64,000 nucleotides of DNA. It comes from Neptunomonas japonica JAMM 1380. Lineage in GTDB: Bacteria; Pseudomonadota; Gammaproteobacteria; Pseudomonadales; Balneatricaceae. The notes under the pieces were generated by a model, which was not told where the DNA came from, did not search any database, and saw nothing but the letters and a program-made list of their open reading frames with translations. Both the position numbers and the translations under genes were made by a program. Positions 8,050-16,339 of this stretch are shown here, piece by piece. The stretch spans positions 1,932,501-1,996,500 of the forward strand of contig NZ_AP014546.1 of assembly GCF_016592555.1 (NCBI RefSeq). The letters run 5' to 3'. Each line of letters opens with the position of its first letter. Within the stretch, counting starts at the first letter, position 1.

Positions 8050-9378
8050 ATGGAAACTGCGTTAATCGGTTTCGCGATTTTGCTGCTGCTGATTGTTGTC
8101 GTACGTATCCCCATTGCATTCTCTATGGGTATTGTAGGGTTCTTTGGCTTTGCGGCTGTGCAAGGTTTGAATTTCGATAATTTTACAGACTTTAATTGGA
8201 CGCCTTCTATTAGTATGGCGGCTAAAAGAATTGTTGATACAGCACAGGAATACAGCCTTTCTGTTATTCCTTTATTTATTCTAATGGGTAACTTTGTTAC
8301 TAAATCTGGACTATCCCAAGAGTTGTACCGTGCATCTTATGCTTTCTTAGGTCACCGTAAAGGTGGTCTGTCGATGGCGACTGTGGTGGCATGCGGTGGT
8401 TTTTCAGCTATCTGTGGCTCTAGTTTGGCAACATCTGCAACAATGGCTAAGGTGGCGATGCCTCCTATGCGCAAATATGGCTATGCTGACTCATTGGCTA
8501 CTGCTTCTATAGCAGCAGGTGGAACGCTGGGCATTCTTATTCCGCCAAGCGTTATTCTTGTTATCTACGGTCTTTTAACCGAGACCAGTATTCGTGAGTT
8601 GTTTGCTGCAGGCTTTATACCAGGAATAATGGGGATTTTGCTATACTTGGTTGCTGTGCGCTACGTAGTTTGGCGAAACCCTGAAGATGGCCCTTGTGGT
8701 GAAAAGTTCACATGGGCAGAGCGGCTAGAGGCTCTTAACGGTGTGTGGGGAGTATTAATACTCTTTAGTATCGTTATGGGTGGTATTTATCTGGGTATAT
8801 TTACACCGACTGAAGCGGCTGGGATTGGTGCAGGTGGTGCATTTGCTATCGCGCTTTTCAGAAAATCACTCAACTTTGGTAGTTTGTTCGATATTTTAAC
8901 GGATACAGCTCGCACATCAGCAATGCTGTTTACCGTACTTATTGGCGCACTGATATTTTCAAACTTTATCAACCGTGCTGGTTTGCCTGCTGATTTGCTA
9001 ACGCTTGTCTCAGGGCTAGATGTTTCTCCGATGATGATCATCTTTGCCATTTTGCTGATTTATGTTGTTCTGGGAATGGTATTTGAAAGTCTATCAATGC
9101 TACTACTGACTATCCCGATCTTTTTCCCTCTTGTTCAAGAGTTGGGTTTTGATCTTGTATGGTTTGGTATTGTGGTGGTGGTGGTAACTGAAATCAGTTT
9201 AATTACACCACCTGTCGGTATGAACGTTTTCGTGTTGAGTGCGGTACTGCGTGATGTTAAAGCCAGTACTATCTTTAAAGGTGTAACACCATTTTGGTGT
9301 GTTGATATCATTCGTTTGATTTTGATAACACTGATCGCACCTATATCGCTGTTCTTGCCCGAATTACTTTATAGATAA
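8050..9378 (+). CDS. TRAP transporter large permease (DctM type)
   Basis: 442-residue membrane protein with about 12 hydrophobic helices. It has the DctM signatures GNFVTKSGLSQELY near the first third, CGGFSAICGSSLATSATMAKVA, GTLGILIPPSVILVIYG and TEISLITPPVGMNVFVL near the end. It forms the sodium-driven translocation channel of the TRAP system with the preceding DctQ. Length and order are normal. An intrinsic terminator follows within 40 bases, ending the transporter unit before the UspA gene. Confidence 0.92.
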   Translation: METALIGFAILLLLIVVVRIPIAFSMGIVGFFGFAAVQGLNFDNFTDFNWTPSISMAAKRIVDTAQEYSLSVIPLFILMGNFVTKSGLSQELYRASYAFLGHRKGGLSMATVVACGGFSAICGSSLATSATMAKVAMPPMRKYGYADSLATASIAAGGTLGILIPPSVILVIYGLLTETSIRELFAAGFIPGIMGILLYLVAVRYVVWRNPEDGPCGEKFTWAERLEALNGVWGVLILFSIVMGGIYLGIFTPTEAAGIGAGGAFAIALFRKSLNFGSLFDILTDTARTSAMLFTVLIGALIFSNFINRAGLPADLLTLVSGLDVSPMMIIFAILLIYVVLGMVFESLSMLLLTIPIFFPLVQELGFDLVWFGIVVVVVTEISLITPPVGMNVFVLSAVLRDVKASTIFKGVTPFWCVDIIRLILITLIAPISLFLPELLYR

Positions 9379-9394
9379 TATCGAAGAAAATATA

Positions 9395-9417
9395 AGGGTG
9401 CTTTTTGCACCCTTTTT
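9395..9417 (+). terminator. Intrinsic terminator after TRAP operon
   Basis: A GGGTGC stem, a short T-rich loop and GCACCC are followed by a T5 run, directly downstream of the DctM stop. Confidence 0.85.
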
Positions 9418-9475
9418 ACTCTGTGCAAGATACCTATTTATCTATTAAGGGGTATCTATAAAACGAGGTGTCACA

Positions 9476-9961
9476 ATGTTACCTGATGTTAAAACTATTC
9501 TTTATGCATCCGATATTGAAGAAGGTTCTCGTCCTGCTTTCAGAGCGGCAGTCAGCATGGCAGGGCATTATAATGCCAAGATCACCTTTCTACATGTGAT
9601 TGAGCCATTGAGTGCATCAGCACGAAATATCATGAAAACAATGATGAACGATGCAGCATTGAATGAGATGCATGACTCAAGCATCGTTAATCTTAAAAAT
9701 AAGCTGGTTTCACGTATTGAGCGCTTTTGCGAAACAGAGCTTGATGCAAGCGAGATCATGCAAGAAGGGCAGGTTATCCCGCGAGTAGAAGAGGGTGCTT
9801 CTGACCGCGTCATTCTCAAAGTGGCAAAAGAGATTGGTGCAGACCTTATTGTGATGGGGACGCGTACGCATTCTTCTGTAGGGCAGTTTTTGTTGGGCTC
9901 AACAGCAAACCGCATTATGCACCATACCGAAATACCGGTGCTGATTATTCCGCTTAAGTAG
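9476..9961 (+). CDS. Universal stress protein, UspA family
   Basis: 161-residue single-domain Usp. It starts with the usual beta strand (KTILYASDIEEGSRPAF) and ends with the ATP-binding type G-2x-G-9x-G-S/T pattern in VMGTRTHSSVGQFLLGS, then IPVLIIP. Usp genes often sit beside TRAP transporters; TeaD, a Usp next to the Halomonas ectoine TRAP system, is the best-known case and modulates uptake. A similar role here is inferred from position. It has its own GAGG ribosome-binding site and follows a terminator, so it may also have its own promoter. Confidence 0.9.
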   Translation: MLPDVKTILYASDIEEGSRPAFRAAVSMAGHYNAKITFLHVIEPLSASARNIMKTMMNDAALNEMHDSSIVNLKNKLVSRIERFCETELDASEIMQEGQVIPRVEEGASDRVILKVAKEIGADLIVMGTRTHSSVGQFLLGSTANRIMHHTEIPVLIIPLK

Positions 9962-10061
9962 TCTATTTGTTTCTAGTAAGGAAATAATATTGTTCTGTTT
10001 AGCTACTTATTTAGAAAGAATGAATTCGGTATCGTATGACCCATCGAAACAATCAGAATTT

Positions 10062-10088
10062 ACTGTAATACAAAAACTGTAGTACAAA
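10062..10088 (+). promoter_or_regulatory. Tandem 13-bp direct repeat upstream of MBL gene
   Basis: ACTGTAATACAAA (10062-10074) and ACTGTAGTACAAA (10076-10088) lie 14 bases apart with one mismatch. Each contains a TGTA-N-TACA dyad. They end 15 bases before the start codon of the metallo-hydrolase gene, a typical position for a repressor operator. The regulator is unknown. Confidence 0.45.
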
Positions 10089-10102
10089 TATAGGTAAAAA
10101 AT

Positions 10103-11065
10103 ATGACGAAGAAGTCTTTTGCGTCCTCTGCGGACCTCGGCGTAAAAACCGAAACATTGGAAATCCTAGGTGATGGTATTTATGCACTAACCGCTGAAGG
10201 CGATCCAAATATATGTGCGGTTGAAGGTGAAGACTTCATTGTTGCTTTTGAAGCGCGTGCAACACCAAAAGCTGCCAATGACTGGTTAGAAAAACTACGT
10301 GAACATACAGACAAGCCAGTAAAATACCTTGTACTGTCTCATTACCATGCTGTTCGTGTCTTAGGTGCTTCTGCCTACAATGCAGAATCTATCATTGCGC
10401 ACGAAAACACTAAGTTTTTGATTGAAGAGCGTGGAATGCAGGACTGGGCAAGTGAATTTGGCCGTATGCCTCGTTTGTTCCGCGAGCCAGACGGTATTCC
10501 TGGTTTGACGCATCCTGATATTGTTTTCAATGATCGTATGGAAATTCCACTCGGTGGTGACCGCGGCAACCTAGTACTTGAGTACTGTGGACGTGGTCAT
10601 ACGGCAGGTGACATTGTTGCTTGGATTCCAAAGCAAAAAGTTTTGTTTGCTGGTGATTTAGTAGAAGCTGCTGCAGCGCTTTATACAGGCGATGCTTTCC
10701 ATTTTGACTGGTCTACAGAGACTCTAGACAAAGTTAAAAAATATGAAGCTGAAGTATTAGTTGGTGGCCGTGGTGCTGTTGTTCGTGGTCGTGCTGATGT
10801 TGATGCGGCAATTGAGCAAACACGCGGTTTCTTAACGGGTATGATCGAGAAGGTCGGTGAAGTTCATAAACGTGGCGGTAGCGTTAAAAAAGCGTTTGAG
10901 TCTACACGTGACCATTTAGGCCCTCAGTTCGGTATGTGGCCAATCTTTGAACATTGCCTGCCATTTGACGTTCAGCGTCTGTGGGATGAGTTTGACGGTA
11001 TTGACTGGCCGCGCATCTGGACTGATGAGCGTGATCAAGAAGTATGGGCTAAACTCCAAGACTAA
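10103..11065 (+). CDS. Metallo-beta-lactamase-fold hydrolase with a partial metal site
   Basis: 320-residue protein with the metallo-beta-lactamase fold. The usual HxHxDH motif reads H-Y-H-A-V-R (His80, His82): the Asp and His that bind the second metal are replaced by Val and Arg. His166 (GRGHTAGD) and Asp185 (LFAGDLVE) are kept, while the usual final His region reads GGRGAVVRG. The sequence thus retains the Zn1 ligands and loses most of Zn2, implying a mononuclear or altered active site. The context (TRAP transporter, Usp, then LysR, FAD monooxygenase, DUF2783) suggests it hydrolyses an intermediate such as a lactone or thioester of an aromatic pathway. That function is inference. Confidence 0.8.
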   Translation: MTKKSFASSADLGVKTETLEILGDGIYALTAEGDPNICAVEGEDFIVAFEARATPKAANDWLEKLREHTDKPVKYLVLSHYHAVRVLGASAYNAESIIAHENTKFLIEERGMQDWASEFGRMPRLFREPDGIPGLTHPDIVFNDRMEIPLGGDRGNLVLEYCGRGHTAGDIVAWIPKQKVLFAGDLVEAAAALYTGDAFHFDWSTETLDKVKKYEAEVLVGGRGAVVRGRADVDAAIEQTRGFLTGMIEKVGEVHKRGGSVKKAFESTRDHLGPQFGMWPIFEHCLPFDVQRLWDEFDGIDWPRIWTDERDQEVWAKLQD

Positions 11066-11079
11066 TGACTCGCTCTTCA

Positions 11080-11107
11080 AAGGCACCCTCTTATAGGGTG
11101 CCTTTTT
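11080..11107 (+). terminator. Intrinsic terminator after MBL-fold gene
   Basis: AAAGGCACCCT, a TATA-type loop and AGGGTGCCTTTTT form a strong GC stem followed by a T-run, starting 15 bases after the stop codon. Confidence 0.9.
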
Positions 11108-11197
11108 CGTTTCTCATCATTAAATCAAAGACTTGTAACTTCTCCGGACAGTTGTTAGCTTGCTTCTAAGCAGACTAATAATATGTGGGGTGTTTGG

Positions 11198-12124
11198 ATG
11201 GATGTTCTTTCTGCAATGGGTGTCTTTGTTCGTGTCGTTGATCTTAAAAGCTTTTCGTTAGCGGCAGCAGAAATGGGTATCTCCAGCTCTTCCGTGAGTA
11301 AGCAGGTTTCACAGCTAGAGCAGCATGTCGGCGCTAAGCTATTGCAAAGAACAACGCGGCGTTTGTTCGTTACCGACGTCGGTGCTGCGTATTATGAAAA
11401 ATGCCAAACAATTCTGGAAGAAGTAGAAGACGCAGAAAATCTAGTCTCTCAGTTACAAGGCAAGCCACGCGGCATACTGCGTATCACTTGTAATATGACC
11501 TTTGGTCAGATGCAGCTATCAAAAGCAATTCCTGAATTTATGGATAAACACCCTGATGTACAGGTCGATATAACCCTAGATGACAGGGCGCCAGACCTCA
11601 TACGTGATGGCTTTGATATGGCGATTCGTATTGCTGACCCGCAATTGCCGGATTCAAGTATGATCGCGCGTGAGATCTCTAAAATTCCCATGTATATCTG
11701 CGCAACACCCACTTACCTTGAGACACACGGCTACCCTGAGTGTGCAGAACAACTCAAAGAACATAATTGCTTGGTGTTTGTGTATGCGGCTAATGCAAAC
11801 CAGTGGACCCTAGAGAGAAATGGCAAGCGTTGTACTGTTCCTGTCAGCGGTGATTTAAAAGCTAACAATAGCTTAGTGGTCAGAGAGTCTGTTTTGCATC
11901 ACCGAGGTATCGCCAATTTGGCGGGTTTTGTTATTTCTCGCTTTGTTAAGTCTGGTGACCTAGTGCAGGTTTTTCCAGACCATCAACCGGAACTATTATC
12001 AATTTTTGCCGTATATCCTGATCGTAAATACACCTCGCCAAAAGTGAGTGCTTTTATAGATTTTTTCCGTGAATGGTTGGAAATCAATCATAAAGAAGAT
12101 CTTTGGGCTGAAGTGGTCCATTAA
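11198..12124 (+). CDS. LysR-family transcriptional regulator
   Basis: 308-residue LysR regulator. The N-terminal winged helix reads MGVFVRVVDLKSFSLAAAEM, then SSVSKQVSQLEQHVGAKLLQRTTRR. The effector domain begins after GKPRGILRI. An in-frame ATG exists 15 bases upstream (11183), but the family normally starts MD-x-L-x-A-M, so the start at 11198 is preferred. It is bracketed by the MBL-fold gene and the FAD monooxygenase, all on the same strand, and separated from the former by a terminator. It probably controls the monooxygenase-DUF2783 pair downstream and perhaps the upstream genes. Confidence 0.9.
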   Translation: MDVLSAMGVFVRVVDLKSFSLAAAEMGISSSSVSKQVSQLEQHVGAKLLQRTTRRLFVTDVGAAYYEKCQTILEEVEDAENLVSQLQGKPRGILRITCNMTFGQMQLSKAIPEFMDKHPDVQVDITLDDRAPDLIRDGFDMAIRIADPQLPDSSMIAREISKIPMYICATPTYLETHGYPECAEQLKEHNCLVFVYAANANQWTLERNGKRCTVPVSGDLKANNSLVVRESVLHHRGIANLAGFVISRFVKSGDLVQVFPDHQPELLSIFAVYPDRKYTSPKVSAFIDFFREWLEINHKEDLWAEVVH

Positions 12125-12321
12125 TGTAAATTAATGAATAATGAGTACGTCTTTAGCATGATTAATGCGTATTTATTCTGCTTGTTCGCTCTTTTGTTTC
12201 TTATTAAGAAAGAATCTTATTCGTTTAAGCCTGATTATCAATGCGCGGGTTTCCGGTATCTTTAGTACATGAAAGCGCTGTTCGCTATGTAACCTGAGAA
12301 CATAAAACGAGAGCCCCTGTA

Positions 12322-13998
12322 ATGTTAAATACCTATACTTTCCCCGAGTTTCATTATGCTCGGTCAGCTGATCAAGATTCCCAGAAAACAGTTAAGCATC
12401 CCGTCGTCGTTGTTGGCGCTGGACCCATGGGGCTCGCCGCTGCTGTCGATTTAGCGCTTAATGATGTACCCGTTGTTATTCTTGATGATAACAATACGGT
12501 GAGTGTTGGCTCACGTGCAGTATGTTATGCCAAACGCTTTCTGGATATTTCTGACAGGCTGGGTGTAGGTCAACGCTTAGTTGATAAAGGTGTGACGTGG
12601 AATATCGGAAGAGTGTTTCTGGATGAAGAGCAAGTCTATAGCTTTAACATGCTTCCAGAAGAGCATCATCGTCGACCAGGCTTTATAAACCTTCAGCAGT
12701 ATTATATGGAAGAGTATTACGTTGATCGCATTAGTCAGCTAGACAATGCAGATTTGCGTTGGAAAAACAAAGTCATCAACGTTGTTGAAGAAAATGACCA
12801 TGTCACGTTAACAGTGGGTACGCCAGAAGGCGAGTATCAGATCCAAGCACAATATGTGATCGCCTGTGACGGTGCTAACTCTAAAGTTCGCGCTATGTGT
12901 GGGTTAGAGTCTAAAGGGCAAGTTTTCCAGGATCGTTTCTTAATTGCTGATGTAGTGATGGATCCTAAAAACTTCCCGCCTGAGCGTTGGTTTTGGTTTA
13001 ACCCTCCGTTCCATGAAGGCCAATCAACATTATTGCACCGTCAGGCTGATAATGTATGGCGTATTGATTTTGACTTAGGTTGGGATGCTGATCCTGAAGA
13101 AGAGAAGAAGCCTGAAAACATTATTCCACGCGTGCGAGCTTTCTTAGGTGAAGATGTTGAGTTTGAACTAGAGTGGGCATCGGTTTACACCTTCACATGC
13201 CGTCGTATGGAGGCGTTCCGCAAGGGGCGTATCTTCTTTGCAGGCGATGCTGCACATCAGGTTTCTCCGTTTGGAGCACGTGGTGCTAACTCAGGTATTG
13301 AAGATATAGACAATCTAGTGTGGAAACTAAAGCTAGTTATGGAACACCGGGCCCCCGAGTCTTTACTCGATAGCTACTCGCCGGAGCGTGTCTTTGCGGC
13401 AGATGAAAACATCCTTAACTCTACACGAAGCACTGACTTTATATCGCCAAAGAATGCCATTAGCCGTGTCTTCCGTGATGCTGTTCTAAAGTTGGCTAAG
13501 AACTACAATTTTGCCCGCCCATTGGTGAATAGTGGCCGTTTATCGGTGCCACCAATCTTGACAGAATCATCATTGAACACAGCCGATAGTAGCAAGTTCG
13601 CTTGTAAAGTTGTTCCTGGTGCGCCTTGTACCGACGGGCCGGTAATGCGTAATGGTGCAGAAGACTATCTGCTCACATGTTTAGGCAATACGTTTAATGG
13701 ATTGCTATTTATTGAACAACAAAAAGACCTGAGCCAAGATGTTTTGGAGCAGCTTGCCGTGTTGGCTACTCAAGAAGTTCCCGTTAAAACCTTTATCGTA
13801 GCACGCCATGAAATGGATATTGAGCTTCCAAAAGGGGTTGAGCTGTTAGTCGATAAAGTAGGCGCAGTAAATGAGCGCTTAGATGCTACATCAGGAACAT
13901 TTTATTTGATGCGTCCTGACCAGCTAGTAACCGCACGTATGCGCCAGTTTGATCAGCAAGCCGTTGGCGCGGCATTGAATAAAGCACTGGGCAAGTAA
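12322..13998 (+). CDS. FAD-dependent aromatic-ring monooxygenase (MhpA/PheA-like)
   Basis: 558-residue class A flavoprotein hydroxylase. It shows the FAD Rossmann motif GAGPMG (32-37), the ACDGANSKVR segment that contacts FAD and NADPH (about 183-192) and the second FAD motif FAGDAAHQVSPFGARGANSGIED (about 310-332). A thioredoxin-like C-terminal domain follows, as in 3-(3-hydroxyphenyl)propionate and phenol hydroxylases. It would hydroxylate an aromatic acid or phenol using NAD(P)H and oxygen. The following DUF2783 gene is 17 bases away and a GST-zeta isomerase lies beyond. This suggests a homogentisate- or gentisate-type ring-cleavage route, with the dioxygenase and final hydrolase encoded elsewhere. 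Confidence 0.88.
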   Translation: MLNTYTFPEFHYARSADQDSQKTVKHPVVVVGAGPMGLAAAVDLALNDVPVVILDDNNTVSVGSRAVCYAKRFLDISDRLGVGQRLVDKGVTWNIGRVFLDEEQVYSFNMLPEEHHRRPGFINLQQYYMEEYYVDRISQLDNADLRWKNKVINVVEENDHVTLTVGTPEGEYQIQAQYVIACDGANSKVRAMCGLESKGQVFQDRFLIADVVMDPKNFPPERWFWFNPPFHEGQSTLLHRQADNVWRIDFDLGWDADPEEEKKPENIIPRVRAFLGEDVEFELEWASVYTFTCRRMEAFRKGRIFFAGDAAHQVSPFGARGANSGIEDIDNLVWKLKLVMEHRAPESLLDSYSPERVFAADENILNSTRSTDFISPKNAISRVFRDAVLKLAKNYNFARPLVNSGRLSVPPILTESSLNTADSSKFACKVVPGAPCTDGPVMRNGAEDYLLTCLGNTFNGLLFIEQQKDLSQDVLEQLAVLATQEVPVKTFIVARHEMDIELPKGVELLVDKVGAVNERLDATSGTFYLMRPDQLVTARMRQFDQQAVGAALNKALGK

Positions 13999-14015
13999 TC
14001 AGGAGATAATGAATA

Positions 14016-14213
14016 ATGAGCACATTAATTACCGAAGCAAACCTGCCACGTCCAGATGATTTTTATCAAGTACTCACGGATATGCATAGAGACCTAACCG
14101 ATGAGCAAAGTGCTGATGTGAATGCTCGCCTAATATTATTATTGAGCAACCACATTGGTGATCAAGGCGTATTAGAAGAAGCGATGACAATTGCTCGTGA
14201 GCATATTAGCTGA
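14016..14213 (+). CDS. DUF2783 small protein
   Basis: 65-residue acidic protein with the DUF2783 pattern: LPRPDDFYQVLTDMHRDL, then ARLILLLSNHIGDQGVLEEA. The function is unknown. Homologues commonly lie directly behind FAD-dependent monooxygenases of this type (recalled, not searched), which argues for an accessory subunit or assembly factor of the hydroxylase. An AGGAG site 11 bases before the ATG supports the start. An earlier ATG a few bases upstream is out of frame. A terminator follows 35 bases later, closing the unit. Confidence 0.8.
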   Translation: MSTLITEANLPRPDDFYQVLTDMHRDLTDEQSADVNARLILLLSNHIGDQGVLEEAMTIAREHIS

Positions 14214-14247
14214 TAGTTAAGAAGCAGTATGTGATGTTATTTAGAGA

Positions 14248-14269
14248 GCCCGGCCTAGTGCCGGGTTTT
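14248..14269 (+). terminator. Intrinsic terminator after DUF2783 gene
   Basis: GCCCGGC, loop CTAGT and GCCGGGT are followed by TTTT. It ends the FAD monooxygenase-DUF2783 transcript. Confidence 0.85.
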
Positions 14270-14318
14270 GATGTTTATCGTAGAATGAAATTGATAGATT
14301 TCACGTAGGGATAGAAAC

Positions 14319-14957
14319 ATGATTTTATATGATTACTGCAGATCATCAGCTGCATACCGTGTTCGTATTGCCTTGAACCTAAAAGGCCTTGCTTATGAGC
14401 AAGTCGCCGTAAACTTGGTAACGGGTGAGCATCGTGAAGAGTCGCATATAGAGCGCAACGCACAAGCATTAGTCCCTGTACTTGAAGATAATGGCGTGCA
14501 ACTAACGCAATCAATGGCGATTAGTGAATACTTAGATGAAGCGTATCCACAAACGTCTCAGCTGCTCACAGGTTCTGCTATTGAAAGAGCCCAGCAAAGA
14601 GCTTTTGCCTTGGCTATTGCATGTGATATCCATCCCGTTAATAACTTACGTGTGCTTCAGTATTTAGTGGGCGAGATGGGCGTTGATGCAGAAAAGAAAA
14701 TGCAATGGTATCACCACTGGATTCACACAACGTTTAAAGCGCTTGAGATGAAGTTAGAAAATAGGGCAGCACAAACTGACTTTTGCTGTGGCGATCAACC
14801 ATCCATTGCAGATATCTGCCTTGTTCCTCAGGTGTTTAATGCAAACCGCTTTGAAGTAGATATGTCTTTGTATCCGCTTATTGCGGCTATTAATGAGCGC
14901 TGCTTGCAAATAGACGCCTTTAGAAAAGCGCACCCAGATTTACAACCAGGTGCGTAG
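14319..14957 (+). CDS. maiA: Maleylacetoacetate/maleylpyruvate isomerase (GST zeta)
   Basis: 212-residue glutathione-S-transferase of the zeta class. The N-terminal thioredoxin fold opens ILYDYCRSSAAYRVRIALN, matching the SSxxxRVR motif of maleylacetoacetate isomerases. ALVPVLEDNG and LTQSMAISEYLDE bind glutathione. A DICLVPQVFNANRF segment near the end is also typical. The enzyme converts maleylacetoacetate (tyrosine/homogentisate route) or maleylpyruvate (gentisate route) to the fumaryl isomer. No fumarylacetoacetate hydrolase or homogentisate dioxygenase is next to it, so the exact pathway stays open. The nearby FAD hydroxylase supports either. Confidence 0.85.
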   Translation: MILYDYCRSSAAYRVRIALNLKGLAYEQVAVNLVTGEHREESHIERNAQALVPVLEDNGVQLTQSMAISEYLDEAYPQTSQLLTGSAIERAQQRAFALAIACDIHPVNNLRVLQYLVGEMGVDAEKKMQWYHHWIHTTFKALEMKLENRAAQTDFCCGDQPSIADICLVPQVFNANRFEVDMSLYPLIAAINERCLQIDAFRKAHPDLQPGA

Positions 14958-14975
14958 CTCTAAGTAATAGGTGCG

Positions 14976-16202
14976 TTAGATGGACTCGGACATGGCTTGC
15001 ATGGCTTCCCGAGTCCACTCCATTGCTTCACGGTAGCCTTTTTCATAAATAACATCGTCAAAGTCTGTTGGCAGTAATTCCCAGTTACCTGCTTCATAAT
15101 TTATAACGTTGTTAAGTACTACTCCAATATCACCTGTGCCATCACAAATAGCTTCTTTGATATCGTCACCTAACGGGACTTGTTCAAGCATTTTATCCCG
15201 TTCAATATCTAATAGAGCATGTAACCCAGACATCATACCTGCCATAAAATAGCTAGGCGCATTACTCTTGTTTTGCTGCTGAGCTACTTGCTCAGACATG
15301 CGGCCTCTAATGAGAAGTGCACGAGACAGCTCTTCAGGTTTGTCTGAGTTTGCAGACATCGCTATGAGCGTTGTCCACTTTTTGACTTGCGGTATACCCA
15401 GTAAAACAATCGCTTCTGATACTGACTCGACCTTGCGGATCAAAGAGTAGGCGGCAGAGTTAACAATGCGCAACAGTTTATAAGTGAGTACAGGGTCTGT
15501 GATAATCAGTTTTTCAAGTGCTTCTGGCTTTGCGTCAGGGTTCTGTAATGCCTGCATTAGTTGTAGTAGGGCTATTTGACCTGTGCTTATTTTCTTGCCC
15601 TTAACAAGCTTAGGCCTTGATAAAAAGTAGCCTTGAAACAGTTTAAATCCAAGAGAAATACAAGTATCAAGCATTTCATGCGTTTCAATTTTTTCAGCAA
15701 GTAAGGCGCATTTATACGGTTTAATGGTTTTAATCAGTTGAACCATCTCATCGTGAGTATGTTCAAGTACATCAATCTTAACAATGTGCGCTATTTCTAA
15801 GAGCGGAATGTACTCGGGACTATAGATAAAATCATCCAGTGCAATGCGGTATCCCTGGTCAGCGAGTTTGCGCACGCCATTGATAAAAGCCTCATCAACA
15901 TGGGCATCTTCGAGTAACTCGAGCACAATCTGTTTTTTGGGTAGATCAGGAATATTCCCGTCTACCACGATGTCATAGGTAAGGTTAATAAAAGCGGGAA
16001 CAACCCTAACCTCACCCGCATCACATATAGAGGTGTATTCGTTTAAAAGTACTTCACTCGTAGCCTCAGTGCCTCGGAAAACGGCTGTTTCTGAATCGCC
16101 ATCTGTTCGGTACAATATTTCATACGCAACGACACGTTGTTGTCGGTCAAAAATTGGCTGGCGTGCCATTAAGACCTGGCTGCCCATTTCGGCATCATTC
16201 AT
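14976..16202 (-). CDS. EAL-HDOD signalling protein
   Basis: 408-residue protein. The N-terminal EAL-like domain (about 10-200) opens LMARQPIFDRQQRVVAYEILYR, where the catalytic EAL is replaced by E-I-L. It retains LDDF and KIDVLEH segments and ends FQGYFLSRP. An HDOD domain (about 205-390) follows, with ITDPVLTYKLLRIVNSAAY and IVLLGIPQVKKW. This YuxH-type architecture often binds c-di-GMP or acts as a scaffold in motility and virulence signalling instead of hydrolysing the nucleotide. Convergent with maiA (18-base gap) and divergent from rbgA, it is probably monocistronic. Confidence 0.9.
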   Translation of the reverse strand: MNDAEMGSQVLMARQPIFDRQQRVVAYEILYRTDGDSETAVFRGTEATSEVLLNEYTSICDAGEVRVVPAFINLTYDIVVDGNIPDLPKKQIVLELLEDAHVDEAFINGVRKLADQGYRIALDDFIYSPEYIPLLEIAHIVKIDVLEHTHDEMVQLIKTIKPYKCALLAEKIETHEMLDTCISLGFKLFQGYFLSRPKLVKGKKISTGQIALLQLMQALQNPDAKPEALEKLIITDPVLTYKLLRIVNSAAYSLIRKVESVSEAIVLLGIPQVKKWTTLIAMSANSDKPEELSRALLIRGRMSEQVAQQQNKSNAPSYFMAGMMSGLHALLDIERDKMLEQVPLGDDIKEAICDGTGDIGVVLNNVINYEAGNWELLPTDFDDVIYEKGYREAMEWTREAMQAMSESI

Positions 16203-16339
16203 TTATTAGCTTTCCTGCATATAAAATATAACTATAAGTTTAGTCGGTGATTTTTAAGTTTGCCAAAATTTATTACAGTTATTGCACGGTTTCATTGATG
16301 CATGACGTTATAATAGGCGCTACTGATAAGGAGAGTGTT

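Noticed and set aside
16247..16339. Upstream extension of rbgA
   Set aside because: The longer start lacks a ribosome-binding site, and the family N-terminus begins at 16340 after AAGGAGA.
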